Assembly (NCBI GenBank): GCA_046160825.1
Contig: JBJXHC010000051.1
Span: 1-64,000, forward strand
Source: JBJXHC01 sp046160825
Lineage (GTDB): Bacteria > Bacteroidota > Ignavibacteria > UBA10030 > UBA6906
Length of the DNA stretch: 64,000 nt
Direction of reading: 5' to 3'
The translations under genes and the position numbers were made by a program. The notes beneath the pieces were generated by a model that did no database searches, was not told where the DNA came from, and saw only the letters and a program-made list of their open reading frames with translations. Shown here one piece after another: positions 17,976 to 27,554 of this stretch (positions are counted from its first letter, which is position 1; every line of letters starts with the position of its first letter).

Positions 17976-20375
17976 CTATCGTGGTCGTTTCTTGCGGTGT
18001 GAAGATTTGGGAAATACGTGGGCGAGTGCTTCTTCGATGTTGCCCACGGGTGTAATCTTCAGACCCTCCTTCACCCGCGCCGGAATGTCGGGCAGGTCCT
18101 TGACATTTTCCTGGGGGATGAGCACCTCGCCCATTCCGCTTCGCTGTGCGGCAAGCAGTTTTTCATTCAACCCGCCGATGCCCAATACTTCACCGCGCAG
18201 GGTGATTTCGCCCGTCATTGCAACATCGGCACGAGCCGCCTTGCCGCTGATTGCAGAATACATTGCCATGGCCATCGTAATCCCGGCCGACGGACCGTCT
18301 TTAGGAATGGCCCCTTCCGGGAGATGGATATGGATTTCTTTTTTCTTATGGAACGACGGATTCAGACCAAGCTGTGCTGCATTGGATCGAAGGTAACTCA
18401 GGGCTGCATGCGCCGATTCCTTCATCACATCCCCCAGTTGCCCAGTCAGCGTGAGCTTCTCCTGACCGGACATGACGGTAACATCAACGGCGAGAATTTC
18501 TCCGCCAACCGCCGTCCATGCGAGTCCGGTGACTGAGCCGACACGGCCGGTCTCTGAGCGGCGTCTGTTTCTGAACTTCGGCACACCGAGGTGCTGCTCG
18601 ATTTTTTCCGGATTGATGACAACGCCCTGTTTGCGCACTTTCTTTCCATTCCGTTGAGAAGAAAGGACAAGTTCCTTGGCGACCTTTCTGCACACCGACG
18701 CAATCTCGCGCTCAAGATTCCGCACTCCCGCCTCACGCGTATACTCGCCGATGATCTTGTCGAGGGCCGCGTCGGTAAATTCCACACCGGCTTTGGAGAG
18801 GCCGTGTTCGTCAAGTTGTTTGAGAATAATATGGCGACGCGCAATCTCACGTTTATCATGAAGGAGATAGCCCGGGAGTTCGATCACTTCCATGCGATCC
18901 TGCAAAGGCAACGGTATAGCATATCGTATGTTCGCTGTTGTTATGAACATGACGCGGGAAAGATCATAGTCCACATCCAGGTAGTGGTCATTGAAAGCCA
19001 CGTTTTGTTCGGGATCCAGCACTTCCAACAGTGCTGCAGATGGGTCGCCGCGAAAATCCATGCTCATCTTATCGACCTCATCAAGCAGCATCACCGGGTT
19101 CGTGACTCCGGCACGCTTCATGGACTGGAGGATCTTTCCGGGGAGGGCACCGATGTATGTGCGTCGGTGGCCGCGAATCTCTGCCTCATCGCGTACACCA
19201 CCGAGGGAAATGCGGACGAACTTGCGCCCGAGTGCGCGGGCGATGGATTTTGCCAGCGACGTTTTACCCACTCCGGGTGGCCCCACAAAGCAGAGGATCT
19301 GTCCGCGCATTTCCTTGACCAGATTCAGAACTGCAATATGTTCAAGAATACGCTCCTTGGGTTTCTCCAATCCAAAGTGGTCTTCATCCAGTATTGCCTT
19401 CACATGCGCAACGTCTAGATCATCCTTGGTTTTCTTCTGCCATGGAACGTTCACCATCCAGTCAAGGTAACTGCGGATGACACTCGATTCGGGTGAAAGT
19501 GGCGGGGTTTTCTTCAGTTTGCTGAATTCCTCCATCGCCTTCTCTTCCACTGGGGCCGGCATTTTTGCCTTCTTGATTTCATCGCGCAGCTTGTTCAGCT
19601 CCGGCGATCCCTCGTCATCGCCAAGCTCATCCTGCAATATGCGAATCTGTTCCTGGATAAAGAACTTGCGTTGTGACCGGGCAATATTGTCGTGAACCTT
19701 GGTGTCAATTTCCTTTTCAATCTTCAGAATGTCGTTCTCGGAGTTCAATATCCTGATCAGTTCATGCATCTGATCGCGGAGGATGGGCATCTCAAGAACC
19801 TTCTGTTTCACCTCAACACTCTGGAGAATGTTCGATGCGATATAGAAAAGTTTACGCTTGGGGTCCTTGGTATTCTCGAATGCCACGAGTACTTCCGTCG
19901 GCACATTACGATTCAGATGGACGTACTCCGTGAAAAGACTTGATGTGTGCCGCAGAAGCGCATCAAGTTCGGAGTCCATTGTTGCAGAAACATCCGTGAT
20001 CCGCAACTCTGCCTCCAGGAACTTCTTGTTCTCCAGAAACTTGACGACGGAAGCCTGGACAACTCCATCAACCAGGATTTTCATCAGTCCGTTGGGGAGT
20101 TTTAGGATCTGAATAATCTTGGCAATCGTACCATCGCGATAGATGTCATCGATTCCGGGTTCTTCGGTAACAGAAGTTCTTTGGGCCGAAAGGAAAATGT
20201 ACTTGTCGTGTTCCAGTGCTTCATTCACGGCACGCAGGGACGATTCACGACCGACGAGGACGGGAAAAATCATGTAGGGAAATACAACAACATCACGCAG
20301 AGGGAGAACCGGAAGTTGCTGCGGAATTGAGCCGTGCGGGTTAGTCGTGGTCTCTGCGTGATTCTCTGTTTGCAT
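17976..20375 (-). CDS. lon: ATP-dependent protease Lon
   Basis: This cytoplasmic AAA+ serine protease degrades misfolded and regulatory proteins. The 799-residue product shows the N-terminal substrate-binding domain ([12 protein letters not shown] near 20), Walker [14 protein letters not shown], the Lon signature [19 protein letters not shown], and the Ser-Lys dyad S696 (KDGPSAG) and K739 (NEKLL), spaced 43 residues as in E. coli. The length is normal. A sigma70 promoter lies at 20450-20478 and a hairpin with a T tract sits in the leader (20405-20429), so expression may be attenuated. dnaX follows at 21 bp. Confidence 0.97.
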   Translation of the reverse strand: MQTENHAETTTNPHGSIPQQLPVLPLRDVVVFPYMIFPVLVGRESSLRAVNEALEHDKYIFLSAQRTSVTEEPGIDDIYRDGTIAKIIQILKLPNGLMKILVDGVVQASVVKFLENKKFLEAELRITDVSATMDSELDALLRHTSSLFTEYVHLNRNVPTEVLVAFENTKDPKRKLFYIASNILQSVEVKQKVLEMPILRDQMHELIRILNSENDILKIEKEIDTKVHDNIARSQRKFFIQEQIRILQDELGDDEGSPELNKLRDEIKKAKMPAPVEEKAMEEFSKLKKTPPLSPESSVIRSYLDWMVNVPWQKKTKDDLDVAHVKAILDEDHFGLEKPKERILEHIAVLNLVKEMRGQILCFVGPPGVGKTSLAKSIARALGRKFVRISLGGVRDEAEIRGHRRTYIGALPGKILQSMKRAGVTNPVMLLDEVDKMSMDFRGDPSAALLEVLDPEQNVAFNDHYLDVDYDLSRVMFITTANIRYAIPLPLQDRMEVIELPGYLLHDKREIARRHIILKQLDEHGLSKAGVEFTDAALDKIIGEYTREAGVRNLEREIASVCRKVAKELVLSSQRNGKKVRKQGVVINPEKIEQHLGVPKFRNRRRSETGRVGSVTGLAWTAVGGEILAVDVTVMSGQEKLTLTGQLGDVMKESAHAALSYLRSNAAQLGLNPSFHKKKEIHIHLPEGAIPKDGPSAGITMAMAMYSAISGKAARADVAMTGEITLRGEVLGIGGLNEKLLAAQRSGMGEVLIPQENVKDLPDIPARVKEGLKITPVGNIEEALAHVFPKSSHRKKRPR

Positions 20376-20404
20376 GAGGGAGCGGGCTGTCGGTCAAAAG
20401 ATGG

Positions 20405-20429
20405 AAAAAGGTGTCACGGGCGACACCTT
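20405..20429 (-). promoter_or_regulatory. Hairpin with T tract in the lon leader
   Basis: On the minus strand AAGGTGTC (20429-20422) pairs with GACACCTT (20415-20408) across a 6-nt loop, running into TTTTT (20409-20405). It lies about 14-35 nt after the expected transcription start and about 30 nt before the lon ATG. It resembles an intrinsic terminator used as an attenuator; a repressor operator is the alternative. Confidence 0.55.
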
Positions 20430-20449
20430 GCGTATCTCAGTTCAAAAAA

Positions 20450-20478
20450 AATATACCAAGATTATGATGGTTTGTCAA
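20450..20478 (-). promoter_or_regulatory. Strong sigma70 promoter of lon
   Basis: A perfect TTGACA (20478-20473) and a near-perfect TATATT (20455-20450) are separated by exactly 17 bp on the minus strand. Transcription would start near 20443, giving a leader of about 68 nt. No sigma32-type or CIRCE element is seen. Confidence 0.75.
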
Positions 20479-20525
20479 GAAATCTGTCGGAGGGTCTTGT
20501 GTCTTATATGACGAATGATGAGCGC

Positions 20526-21374
20526 TTATTTCGGCTGACTTGGGTTGCCCCCGTCATCGCTTACACACGCGATCAAATCGTTTTCCGGCATGTGCGCAAC
20601 GGCAGAGCAGAGCGTCCGGCCGTCGGTCCAGAGCACGATGGAATATCCGTCGTCGAGCGCAGTTGAGTACCGGCCTGTGCGGCGAAGTTCCTGTTTTGCC
20701 TCTTCCGGCAGACTGATCCTCTCTCCCTTTTGAACTTCTTTCCAGCAAGCCTGGTAAAGATACACAACTTCATTGTCGTGTTTGTAAACAACGTGCGCGA
20801 GTTTCAGGCCTTCGTAATCATTCAAGATGCCGCCAATGAGGCTGCAGCGTTTCATCTTCGGTACAAGAACGGGGAATGTTGTCTTCCCGCTAAAGTACCC
20901 GGCCATTTTCTCGAATTCGGTCACCTCCGGCTGAATCCTTCGATCGACGACAGCGCGATAATTTGCAAAGGATTGCTGAATGACATTTCCAGAGAGAAGC
21001 GACGCCTGCTGGATGGGAGATGATGTGTCTTGTGGGCTTAGCAGTATGACGACGGCAATGCACGCGGCAGCAAACGCAACAGCCGGTTTGAAGTACACTG
21101 ATTCCTGAAGCGAGCGCACCCACTCTCGCACACGATAAGCCTGGCCTTGGTTTTGAGCAAGCAGCAAGTTTGCGACACGCGCTCTTACCGCTTCAGGAGT
21201 TCTCACCATTCCAAGCCTGGATCTGACAATGGACTTGGTGAGGGACTCGCTCTCGTATTCGCCGCGGCATTGTGGACACTTTCCCGCATGCGCAAGAAAG
21301 CCCGATTTCGTTTCCTCCGAAAGCCGGTTATCCACTGCTGCCGTTACATGGTCTTGAAATTCTCTACATTCCAC
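20526..21374 (-). CDS. Zinc-finger anti-sigma factor
   Basis: The 282-residue product begins with an anti-sigma zinc-finger domain: Cys3 and the H29-x3-C33-x2-C36 motif. One transmembrane helix follows (about 98-112, AVAFAAACIAVVILL), with a C-terminal extracytoplasmic domain (about 115-280). It lies directly after the ECF sigma gene with a 51-nt gap, the usual sigma/anti-sigma order. By family it holds the sigma factor at the membrane until an envelope signal releases it. Release could be proteolytic (RseP is encoded at 6.6 kb) or redox-based through the zinc site; the sequence does not decide. The extracytoplasmic domain is not recognised. Confidence 0.85.
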   Translation of the reverse strand: MECREFQDHVTAAVDNRLSEETKSGFLAHAGKCPQCRGEYESESLTKSIVRSRLGMVRTPEAVRARVANLLLAQNQGQAYRVREWVRSLQESVYFKPAVAFAAACIAVVILLSPQDTSSPIQQASLLSGNVIQQSFANYRAVVDRRIQPEVTEFEKMAGYFSGKTTFPVLVPKMKRCSLIGGILNDYEGLKLAHVVYKHDNEVVYLYQACWKEVQKGERISLPEEAKQELRRTGRYSTALDDGYSIVLWTDGRTLCSAVAHMPENDLIACVSDDGGNPSQPK

Positions 21375-21425
21375 TTTCGCCCAACCCGGTTGTTAACAAT
21401 AATGCATCCCTGTTCTTCTCTCGCT

Positions 21426-22034
21426 TTAGGTTTCTGTGACGTAACCGCGGTTCTTCGCGTATTCAAGAAGTTTCGCCCGCAACAACTTTCTTCCGCGGTG
21501 CAGTCGCGATCTGACTGTACCGAGAGGAATATCCACAAACTCTGCTATCTCCTCGTATGTCAATCTCTCGATGTCGGAAAGGATGACCACCGTCCGGAAA
21601 TCATCGGGAAGACTCGCAACGGCATTGGTGACATCATCGTCGAGAAGATTTCCGAGCAACGACTCCTGTAAGTCGTTAGGGTCCGCGCCCTCTTCGCGTA
21701 CGGTGTTATAGAAATCCTTGATTTCATCATAGTCGACTGTTTCCGGATCCTTGGACTCCTTCCGGTAACGATTGATGTAGGAGTTCTTCATGATTCGAAA
21801 CAACCATGCCCGTATGTTCGTTCCCTTCTCATACTTGTCCCAGAAGCGATAGGCTTTTAGATAGGTTTCCTGTACCAGGTCTTCGGCGTCCAATCCGTTG
21901 CTGGTCATGCGCAAAGCGAAGTTGTAGAGAATATCCATGTGAGGAAGGGCTTCCCGTTCAAATTCGCTGTGTTTCTCGGTTTTGGTCGAAGTGGTCATCA
22001 AGGGTAAGGTCGTATTGTCTGCTGAAGCGTCCAT
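21426..22034 (-). CDS. ECF (extracytoplasmic function) RNA polymerase sigma factor
   Basis: The product is a two-domain sigma factor: region 2 (DILYNFALRMTSNGLDAEDL, with YLKAYRFWDKYEKGTNIRAW) and region 4 (EEIAEFVDIPLGTVRSRLHR, a helix-turn-helix). Region 3 and the N-terminal region 1 are absent, as in the ECF group. The frame is open from a TTG at 22052; I prefer the ATG at 22034 (another ATG at 21998 is possible), since none has a good ribosome-binding site. It precedes an anti-sigma gene. No other gene here shows an obvious target promoter, so its regulon is unknown. Confidence 0.93.
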   Translation of the reverse strand: MDASADNTTLPLMTTSTKTEKHSEFEREALPHMDILYNFALRMTSNGLDAEDLVQETYLKAYRFWDKYEKGTNIRAWLFRIMKNSYINRYRKESKDPETVDYDEIKDFYNTVREEGADPNDLQESLLGNLLDDDVTNAVASLPDDFRTVVILSDIERLTYEEIAEFVDIPLGTVRSRLHRGRKLLRAKLLEYAKNRGYVTET

Positions 22035-22089
22035 GGCATGCAAAAGGTACAACTATCGACTGCGAATTTCAAGAAGCGATGGAAATGGA

Positions 22090-23262
22090 TTATGGCCGGG
22101 GGTAGTAAAGTTGGAGAGTGTCGAGAAGTCCCTCAAGTGTGTACGTAGCGTCCAGCTTGAGGTAGTCGACCGACGACTTTCGCAGTCCTCCATCTATGAC
22201 CTCAAGAGAAGACATGGTTGACAGATCACCAATATCTTTGATGGTAACATGGGTATGATTGTTCAACGAAGGGGATCGTGTCAACCCGATGTCAATGCCA
22301 TGCTGGGCACCGTTGGGGTGTTCAATGACAACGTCCTTTATGATGATGTCAAAGATGCGCTTGCCATTTTCCGGAAGGTCATGATAGTGATCCAGATCGA
22401 CATCCTGATAGGCACCTGTCGCGATGCCGCAAAGTGAACTCAGGATGCCAACGTAGTTCAGTTTGCGCACGAAACTTTTCCCGGGGTCGGCTGGCCAGTG
22501 CCCTGATTCAATGAGTACTGTGCTTGTACCCCATGACTGCATCCTGTCGCCAAAGGCCCGTGGCTCGTACGTATCGTTGTAGCGCGCTATGTTATGCGGA
22601 ATGAAATGCGCAAGGGTGCGTGCAATAAATGCCGCCACGCGCATTGCGCGTATCCGAACAAGAGGCGTGGTCTTTTTTTCATCTAGGGCCGGGGCGAGAA
22701 GAGCAATCGCCGTCACCTCGCGCGTTGACCCCACGCTGCTGAGTTCCTGGTCGTGTAGATTGAATCCAAACCGGGGTTTCAGTTTCCGCTGAAGTGACCG
22801 GAGAATGTTCGCTTCCGGGGTAACAAGTGCCAGCGCATCGCGGTTCATATCAATATTGCATGCCGTGCGGCGTTGAATACGTTCGGCACCATCCGGGTTG
22901 AGCATTGGTACTGCATAAATTCTGGTCTCATCGAGAAGGCCCGATATTTCCGGTGACAGCGACTCTGTTGCCATGTGTTTGAACAGATCCAACAACGCCA
23001 GAGTGGCCGTTGGTTCATCGCCGTGCATTTGCGACCAGAGCAACACCGTCTTCTCCCCCTTGCCGCAAGAGAGGAGGTGAATCGAGCGACCCTCCAGCGA
23101 GGTTCCGATCTCCTCCATGTGAAGTCGCCCCTTGCTCAGCCCGGTAATGCGGCGGAATTCCGGGATAACTGCTTCATGTTTGCAGTTGGATGGTGTAATC
23201 TCATCGACGCGGAAGTGTTCATAGTTGTTGAACAACTCCTTCGCTAATGCGCTTGGTGTCAT
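22090..23262 (-). CDS. M14 family zinc carboxypeptidase-like protein
   Basis: The 390-residue protein has the M14 zinc-ligand motif in SQMHGDEPT (His and Glu of HxxE), a further His in FNLHDQE, and an Arg/Asn substrate-binding-type segment (YAVPMLNPDGAERIQRRT). M14 enzymes remove C-terminal residues or act as succinylglutamate desuccinylase/aspartoacylase relatives. There is no obvious signal peptide, so it is probably cytoplasmic. The substrate is unknown. No SD precedes the ATG, where CATCACCATCATTATCATC is found instead. It lies just before the ECF sigma gene (gap about 55 nt) and after the DUF4175 gene on the same strand. Confidence 0.82.
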   Translation of the reverse strand: MTPSALAKELFNNYEHFRVDEITPSNCKHEAVIPEFRRITGLSKGRLHMEEIGTSLEGRSIHLLSCGKGEKTVLLWSQMHGDEPTATLALLDLFKHMATESLSPEISGLLDETRIYAVPMLNPDGAERIQRRTACNIDMNRDALALVTPEANILRSLQRKLKPRFGFNLHDQELSSVGSTREVTAIALLAPALDEKKTTPLVRIRAMRVAAFIARTLAHFIPHNIARYNDTYEPRAFGDRMQSWGTSTVLIESGHWPADPGKSFVRKLNYVGILSSLCGIATGAYQDVDLDHYHDLPENGKRIFDIIIKDVVIEHPNGAQHGIDIGLTRSPSLNNHTHVTIKDIGDLSTMSSLEVIDGGLRKSSVDYLKLDATYTLEGLLDTLQLYYPRP

Positions 23263-23300
23263 GCGATGATAATGATGGTGATGTGTTTGTTCCGGTGGTT

Positions 23301-26300
23301 CTAGTTCTGTGGTTCGTTCTTCTCCAGGGCTTCGAAATATCTCCTGATCAACTCTTGATAATCTTTCGCGTATCCTTCTTCCGTTGCCTTGAGAAGATCC
23401 TGACGTAATCGGTTACGGCCATCCTGTGTTGTGAGATCAAGGGCTTGTGGACCGGAGCGGAGGAGATCCTTCCCTGACTCCGCGCGGCGCTTCTTTTCAT
23501 AGTCCCTCTCTCGCATCGAACGTTGCGAGTCGAGTAACCGGGAGAGTATGCGATCCTGTTTCTGTACGGTCTCGGGGTTGACGTTGCCCTGTGCAAGATC
23601 GGTCTGCACTTCGCGCATTTCCTGCGCCGCGCGGTTCAAGTCCCCCAACAATTTGCTGAGTTCTCCGGTACTCGCGGCTTCGCGGGCAAGCTGCTCCAAT
23701 GACTTCCTTACCATTCCCTGTTCGCCTGCCAAGCGGCCCATCTCGGCTGCCTGTTGTGGCGTCATGCCGCCAAGGTTCTGCGTACCCTGGTTGATTCCCT
23801 GTTGCGTCGAGGACATTTGTTGCAACCGCTGCATCATGCCCGCCATGCCCATTCCCTGGCCGCCGGGCTGCATCATGCCTGCCATCGCCCCCTGCATCTG
23901 ATTGGCCGCCTCGTTCAATGAACCCATCGCGCCACCCTGTTGCTGGCCGGCTGAATTGCTGTTGCGCTGTTCCAACGATTGCATTGCCTGATCCATCTGC
24001 CTCATCGCATCACCGATGGATTTTCCCATCTCAGGTGAGATGCTGAACGTTTTCTGCGAGAGCTTCGAGAGGCCCTCGGTGACTTTCGCGAGGTCGCGCA
24101 TTACCTCCATCTGTTCCTGCGCATTCTCACGAAATCGCTGTGAGTTCGGTTCCATGTTCTGCGACTGGTTCTTCAGCGCTTCCTGACGCTTCGACAACTC
24201 CAGAAGATCCTGCATCGACCGGCGCATTTCGTTCACGATCTGCTGCTGTTGATTCTGCTGCATCGCCTGCTGCATTTGTTGCAAGCTCTGCTTCATCTTG
24301 CCCATTTTTTGCATTGCCTGCTTTTGCCCCTGCTGGGCCTTCTGCGTTTGCTGTTGTTGCATCTGCTCGGCTATCTGTTCCATCTGTTCCTGAAGATCAC
24401 TTTCCTCCATTTCGTTCATAGCCTTTTCCATTTCATCGAGGGGCATCTCCGCCGGAAACTCTTCCATTTTCTTTTGCAGCTCGGCCAGTTCACGCTGCAA
24501 TTGGTCCATCTGTTCCTTCAAGTCTTTCTGTTGCTTCGCAAGCTCATCCAACTTCTCCTTCGACTGCGGGCTGGTCTGCTCGGTTTGTTTCTGCAAATCC
24601 TCCTGCTGCTTCATCATCTCTTCCATTCTCTTCAACGCTTCATCAACCTTTTGCTCGATTTGAATCCTCTTCATCAGGTTCATTGTCCGCTCGATGCTCT
24701 TACGGAAGTTTTCCTCGGAGAACTTAAACTCTTGCATCGCCTGTTTCATTGCCTCGGGATTCATCTGCTGCATGGCTTCCTGCATCTTCTTCATCGCTTC
24801 GGAAAATTCGGGCGAGTTCATTTGCTCCATCAATTGCTGCAGCTCCTGATACTTCTCCATTGTTTCCTTGGAGATACTCTGGTTCTGTTCCATTTGATTG
24901 ATCATCTGGTCAACGGTCTTGTTGACCTCTTCCATCTTCTTCTGCAACTCCTGGTACTGTTTGGCAAGCTCTTCGGCTTTCTTCTGTTCCTGCCATGTCA
25001 TCTTTTGCTGGTTCTTGCGCAGTTCCTGCTGAAGTTCTTCCAGTTCCTTCCGTGCCTCCTCGGCCTGTTTCATCGCTTCTTTCATTCCCTCCAGACTCAC
25101 CTCGTGCGAGCGGTCGAGATCGGCAAAGACTTCGTCAATTGAAGGGAGACGGAGAGTATAGATTTCACTCTTTGCGGACTTGGGGCCGGAGATGTTGTCG
25201 TTATCGAAGACTTCGATGTAGTAGCTTATCACATCCTCCGGTACGAGACTCTGGTTGCTCAGTGCCCAGACATACGGCATCTCGCGTTCTGTCCCCTGGC
25301 CACCGGCAAGCGGAATATCGGTAAACGAATACTCATCAGCCGGGCGCTCGTAGCGCGACTGTATCAGCTTATGCGCAAGCCGTAGCGTGGTGAAACCGTA
25401 GTCATCCGTAATTCTCATGAGCATGTTGAGCGTCGCGTTCTCGGCAATATCAATGTTCGCCCCCGGAACGAGAATGGCCGCGGTGGGGAACGCATCCGGT
25501 ATGACTTTCAGTGTGTACTCAATCGGATCGACATTGGTGAGGTTCTCGACGTCAGTAAGGGCAATATGATAGGTGCGGTCAGCCATTAAAGTCAGGCTTC
25601 CGGTGGCTTTCTCGCCACGAACGTCTAGACTCTTTTCTGTCTTATCATTAAACACCACGCTCGCGGTCGCCAGCGGTTTGTTGGATTCAACCGAGAATGT
25701 TATCCGCGTTCCTTTCAGCGCCGTAACGTCACCGATATTCTCCTCAAGCTCACGTGCCTGGAGTTTCGCGTATGTGGGGAACTGTAACTGCACCTTCATC
25801 GCCTTCACAATCGGTCTATCCACAACCGTCAGGGCATATTCATCGCTCCGAATATCGCGGGCGTACACATAGTAGGTTGTGGAATTCTTCAGAGAGGGAA
25901 TATCATGCACAAACATGCCGGTGGAATCTGCGTTAAGAATCGTTTCCTCAAAAGCGACTTGTCCGGCCGGCCGCGCGGCAAAAACAATTTGCTTCTGTTG
26001 TTCTCCCTCGATCCGTACAATAACAGGGACCGTCTCTCCCTTCACTACTTCCTTGCTCCCCGGCTCCACGATGAACGTAAATGGAAGAGGTGGATCAAAT
26101 GACTCACCGTAGTTAACGAGACGATGTGCTGCCCCGAAGAACCCGGACGGAAACAATACGAACACGAGTACGGCAATCGCGCACATTGCAAAGAACAACT
26201 TGCCTGCACGCTTGGGAGTTGTGGTGTCAACTACAGTGTTGAAATCTGCCGACTGGATCTCCTTGCGCACATCCTCGAACGACGCATCGATGAGATCCAC

Positions 26301-26699
26301 CGAATAAAGCTGCGGCTTGTCGCGCTCGGTGTACAACTGCAGGATGTTCACGAGGTGATCGTTCAGGTGCGGGAATTTCCTGCCGATGCGCGATGCGGTT
26401 GCCTCAATGGTCTCATTGGACAAGATTCCGGCAAGACGGAGGGCTGGAATAATGACCTTCCAGACAAAAAGTATAATCGCGAAGGTGATGAGCAACCAGA
26501 AGAGAATCGTGCGGCCTATTGTACCGACGAAGAACGCATGTTCTATGGTCAGGGCGAGGAGAACAGCAGCAATGCTCACGGCGCCAAAGAGAAAGAATCC
26601 AAGCAGAGTCGCGAGTACCCCTTCCGTGCGTCGTACGGAAGTCAGCCTCTCAAGAAGCTCCCGATAAATACGCGGTGTACCCGATGCGTTGTCCGTCAT
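23301..26699 (-). CDS. DUF4175-like large membrane protein with Q/M-rich coiled coil
   Basis: The 1132-residue product begins with two or three transmembrane helices (about 25-70, and one near 165-185). A beta-rich extracytoplasmic region (about 190-520) follows. Then comes a very long charged coiled coil rich in Gln, Met, Glu and Lys (about 530-1080). This arrangement fits the DUF4175 (TIGR02302-like) family, whose function is unknown. The length is at the high end. Residues near 880-960 are low-complexity Gln/Gly/Met. The neighbouring upstream gene is DUF4159; such proteins often occur together with MoxR ATPases and von Willebrand-type proteins, none of which is in this window. Confidence 0.75.
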   Translation of the reverse strand: MTDNASGTPRIYRELLERLTSVRRTEGVLATLLGFFLFGAVSIAAVLLALTIEHAFFVGTIGRTILFWLLITFAIILFVWKVIIPALRLAGILSNETIEATASRIGRKFPHLNDHLVNILQLYTERDKPQLYSVDLIDASFEDVRKEIQSADFNTVVDTTTPKRAGKLFFAMCAIAVLVFVLFPSGFFGAAHRLVNYGESFDPPLPFTFIVEPGSKEVVKGETVPVIVRIEGEQQKQIVFAARPAGQVAFEETILNADSTGMFVHDIPSLKNSTTYYVYARDIRSDEYALTVVDRPIVKAMKVQLQFPTYAKLQARELEENIGDVTALKGTRITFSVESNKPLATASVVFNDKTEKSLDVRGEKATGSLTLMADRTYHIALTDVENLTNVDPIEYTLKVIPDAFPTAAILVPGANIDIAENATLNMLMRITDDYGFTTLRLAHKLIQSRYERPADEYSFTDIPLAGGQGTEREMPYVWALSNQSLVPEDVISYYIEVFDNDNISGPKSAKSEIYTLRLPSIDEVFADLDRSHEVSLEGMKEAMKQAEEARKELEELQQELRKNQQKMTWQEQKKAEELAKQYQELQKKMEEVNKTVDQMINQMEQNQSISKETMEKYQELQQLMEQMNSPEFSEAMKKMQEAMQQMNPEAMKQAMQEFKFSEENFRKSIERTMNLMKRIQIEQKVDEALKRMEEMMKQQEDLQKQTEQTSPQSKEKLDELAKQQKDLKEQMDQLQRELAELQKKMEEFPAEMPLDEMEKAMNEMEESDLQEQMEQIAEQMQQQQTQKAQQGQKQAMQKMGKMKQSLQQMQQAMQQNQQQQIVNEMRRSMQDLLELSKRQEALKNQSQNMEPNSQRFRENAQEQMEVMRDLAKVTEGLSKLSQKTFSISPEMGKSIGDAMRQMDQAMQSLEQRNSNSAGQQQGGAMGSLNEAANQMQGAMAGMMQPGGQGMGMAGMMQRLQQMSSTQQGINQGTQNLGGMTPQQAAEMGRLAGEQGMVRKSLEQLAREAASTGELSKLLGDLNRAAQEMREVQTDLAQGNVNPETVQKQDRILSRLLDSQRSMRERDYEKKRRAESGKDLLRSGPQALDLTTQDGRNRLRQDLLKATEEGYAKDYQELIRRYFEALEKNEPQN

Positions 26700-26730
26700 A
26701 TCACTTCACCCTCTTCAAAGAATTCATCAC

Positions 26731-27423
26731 TCAATTGGTCAACGCCCACAGAATAATGTTCGTTCCGAATTTCAATGACTCCTGGCGCTTGGGTTCGGGA
26801 TCGTTGTGAACGTCGGGGTCAGCCCAGCCGTCACTCGGATTTGTCTCGGTGTTGTAATAGACAACCAGCCGACCGTTATGAAAAACACCGTACCCTTGTG
26901 CCGGTTTGCCGTCGTGTTCATGAATCTTTGGCGGCCCGTTCGGAAAGTCGAACGGTGTACGATAAATACTGTGATTAAACGGGAGCTCCACAAGTTCTTT
27001 ATCCGGAAATACCTTCTTCAGTTCACGGCGGATGGCTTTGTCCAACCCATAATCATCATCGACGTAAAGGAAGCCGCCGTTCTCAAGATAGGTACGCAGA
27101 CGCCGCACCTCGGTTTCGGAGAAGACGATGTTGCCGTGCCCTGTAAGAAAAACCACGGGATACGAGAAGAAGTTCTCGCTGCCGATCTCCACAAACTCAT
27201 ACCGGGCATCAACATCCAGCCCGACGTTTTGTTTGATGAAGTTCAGCAAGTTCACTTCTGCGGACTGATCGTTGTACCAATCCCCACCGCCGGAATACTT
27301 GACACGTGGAATCTTGAGGGCGCTGGAAACCCGCGCCGGTTGGGCTTCACAGACTGTGGCGAAGAGAAGGATGGTAAGAAGATGGGTGAGAACAACCCTG
27401 CGGTACATGCCCTTGAGTTCCAT
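26731..27423 (-). CDS. DUF4159 domain protein, exported
   Basis: The product has an N-terminal hydrophobic signal (VVLTHLLTILLFATVCEAQ) and a DUF4159-like core: KYSGGGDWYNDQ, then YPVVFLTGHGN, then ENGGFLYVDDDYG, in an arrangement related to a GATase1/flavodoxin-like fold. Function is unknown. The frame is open from a TTG at 27432; the ATG at 27423 is my choice and one at 27408 is also possible. Sequence between this gene and the divergent membrane gene carries a promoter-like element at 27438-27466. It lies 31 bp upstream of the DUF4175 gene, a pairing that recurs in related phyla. Confidence 0.75.
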   Translation of the reverse strand: MELKGMYRRVVLTHLLTILLFATVCEAQPARVSSALKIPRVKYSGGGDWYNDQSAEVNLLNFIKQNVGLDVDARYEFVEIGSENFFSYPVVFLTGHGNIVFSETEVRRLRTYLENGGFLYVDDDYGLDKAIRRELKKVFPDKELVELPFNHSIYRTPFDFPNGPPKIHEHDGKPAQGYGVFHNGRLVVYYNTETNPSDGWADPDVHNDPEPKRQESLKFGTNIILWALTN

Positions 27424-27437
27424 GATGTTCAATGGTC

Positions 27438-27466
27438 AAGTTATCAAACAAGGGCGGAAGAGTCAA
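27438..27466 (-). promoter_or_regulatory. Putative promoter of the DUF4159-DUF4175 operon
   Basis: TTGACT (27466-27461) and TAACTT (27443-27438) are separated by 17 bp on the minus strand. The -10 is weak. Transcription would begin near 27431, only about 8 nt before the ATG at 27423. Confidence 0.4.
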
Positions 27467-27474
27467 ATGGGGAT

Positions 27475-27502
27475 TTGAGGTTCCCGCGGGATTTGCTATC
27501 TT
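27475..27502 (+). promoter_or_regulatory. Putative promoter of the membrane-protein gene
   Basis: TTGAGG (27475-27480) and TATCTT (27497-27502) are separated by 16 bp. The same -10 hexamer and spacing occur at the mraZ promoter. A perfect 12-bp palindrome, AACAAGCTTGTT (27513-27524), lies just downstream of the expected start and could be an operator. Confidence 0.45.
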
Positions 27503-27554
27503 AGCCAACACAAACAAGCTTGTTGTTGAACAGTCATCTACTTGTCATACGGAG

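Noticed and set aside
24249..25142. 297-residue plus-strand frame rich in Leu and His
   Set aside because: It is the antisense of the Gln/Met-rich coiled coil of the DUF4175 gene and has no start signals or family features.
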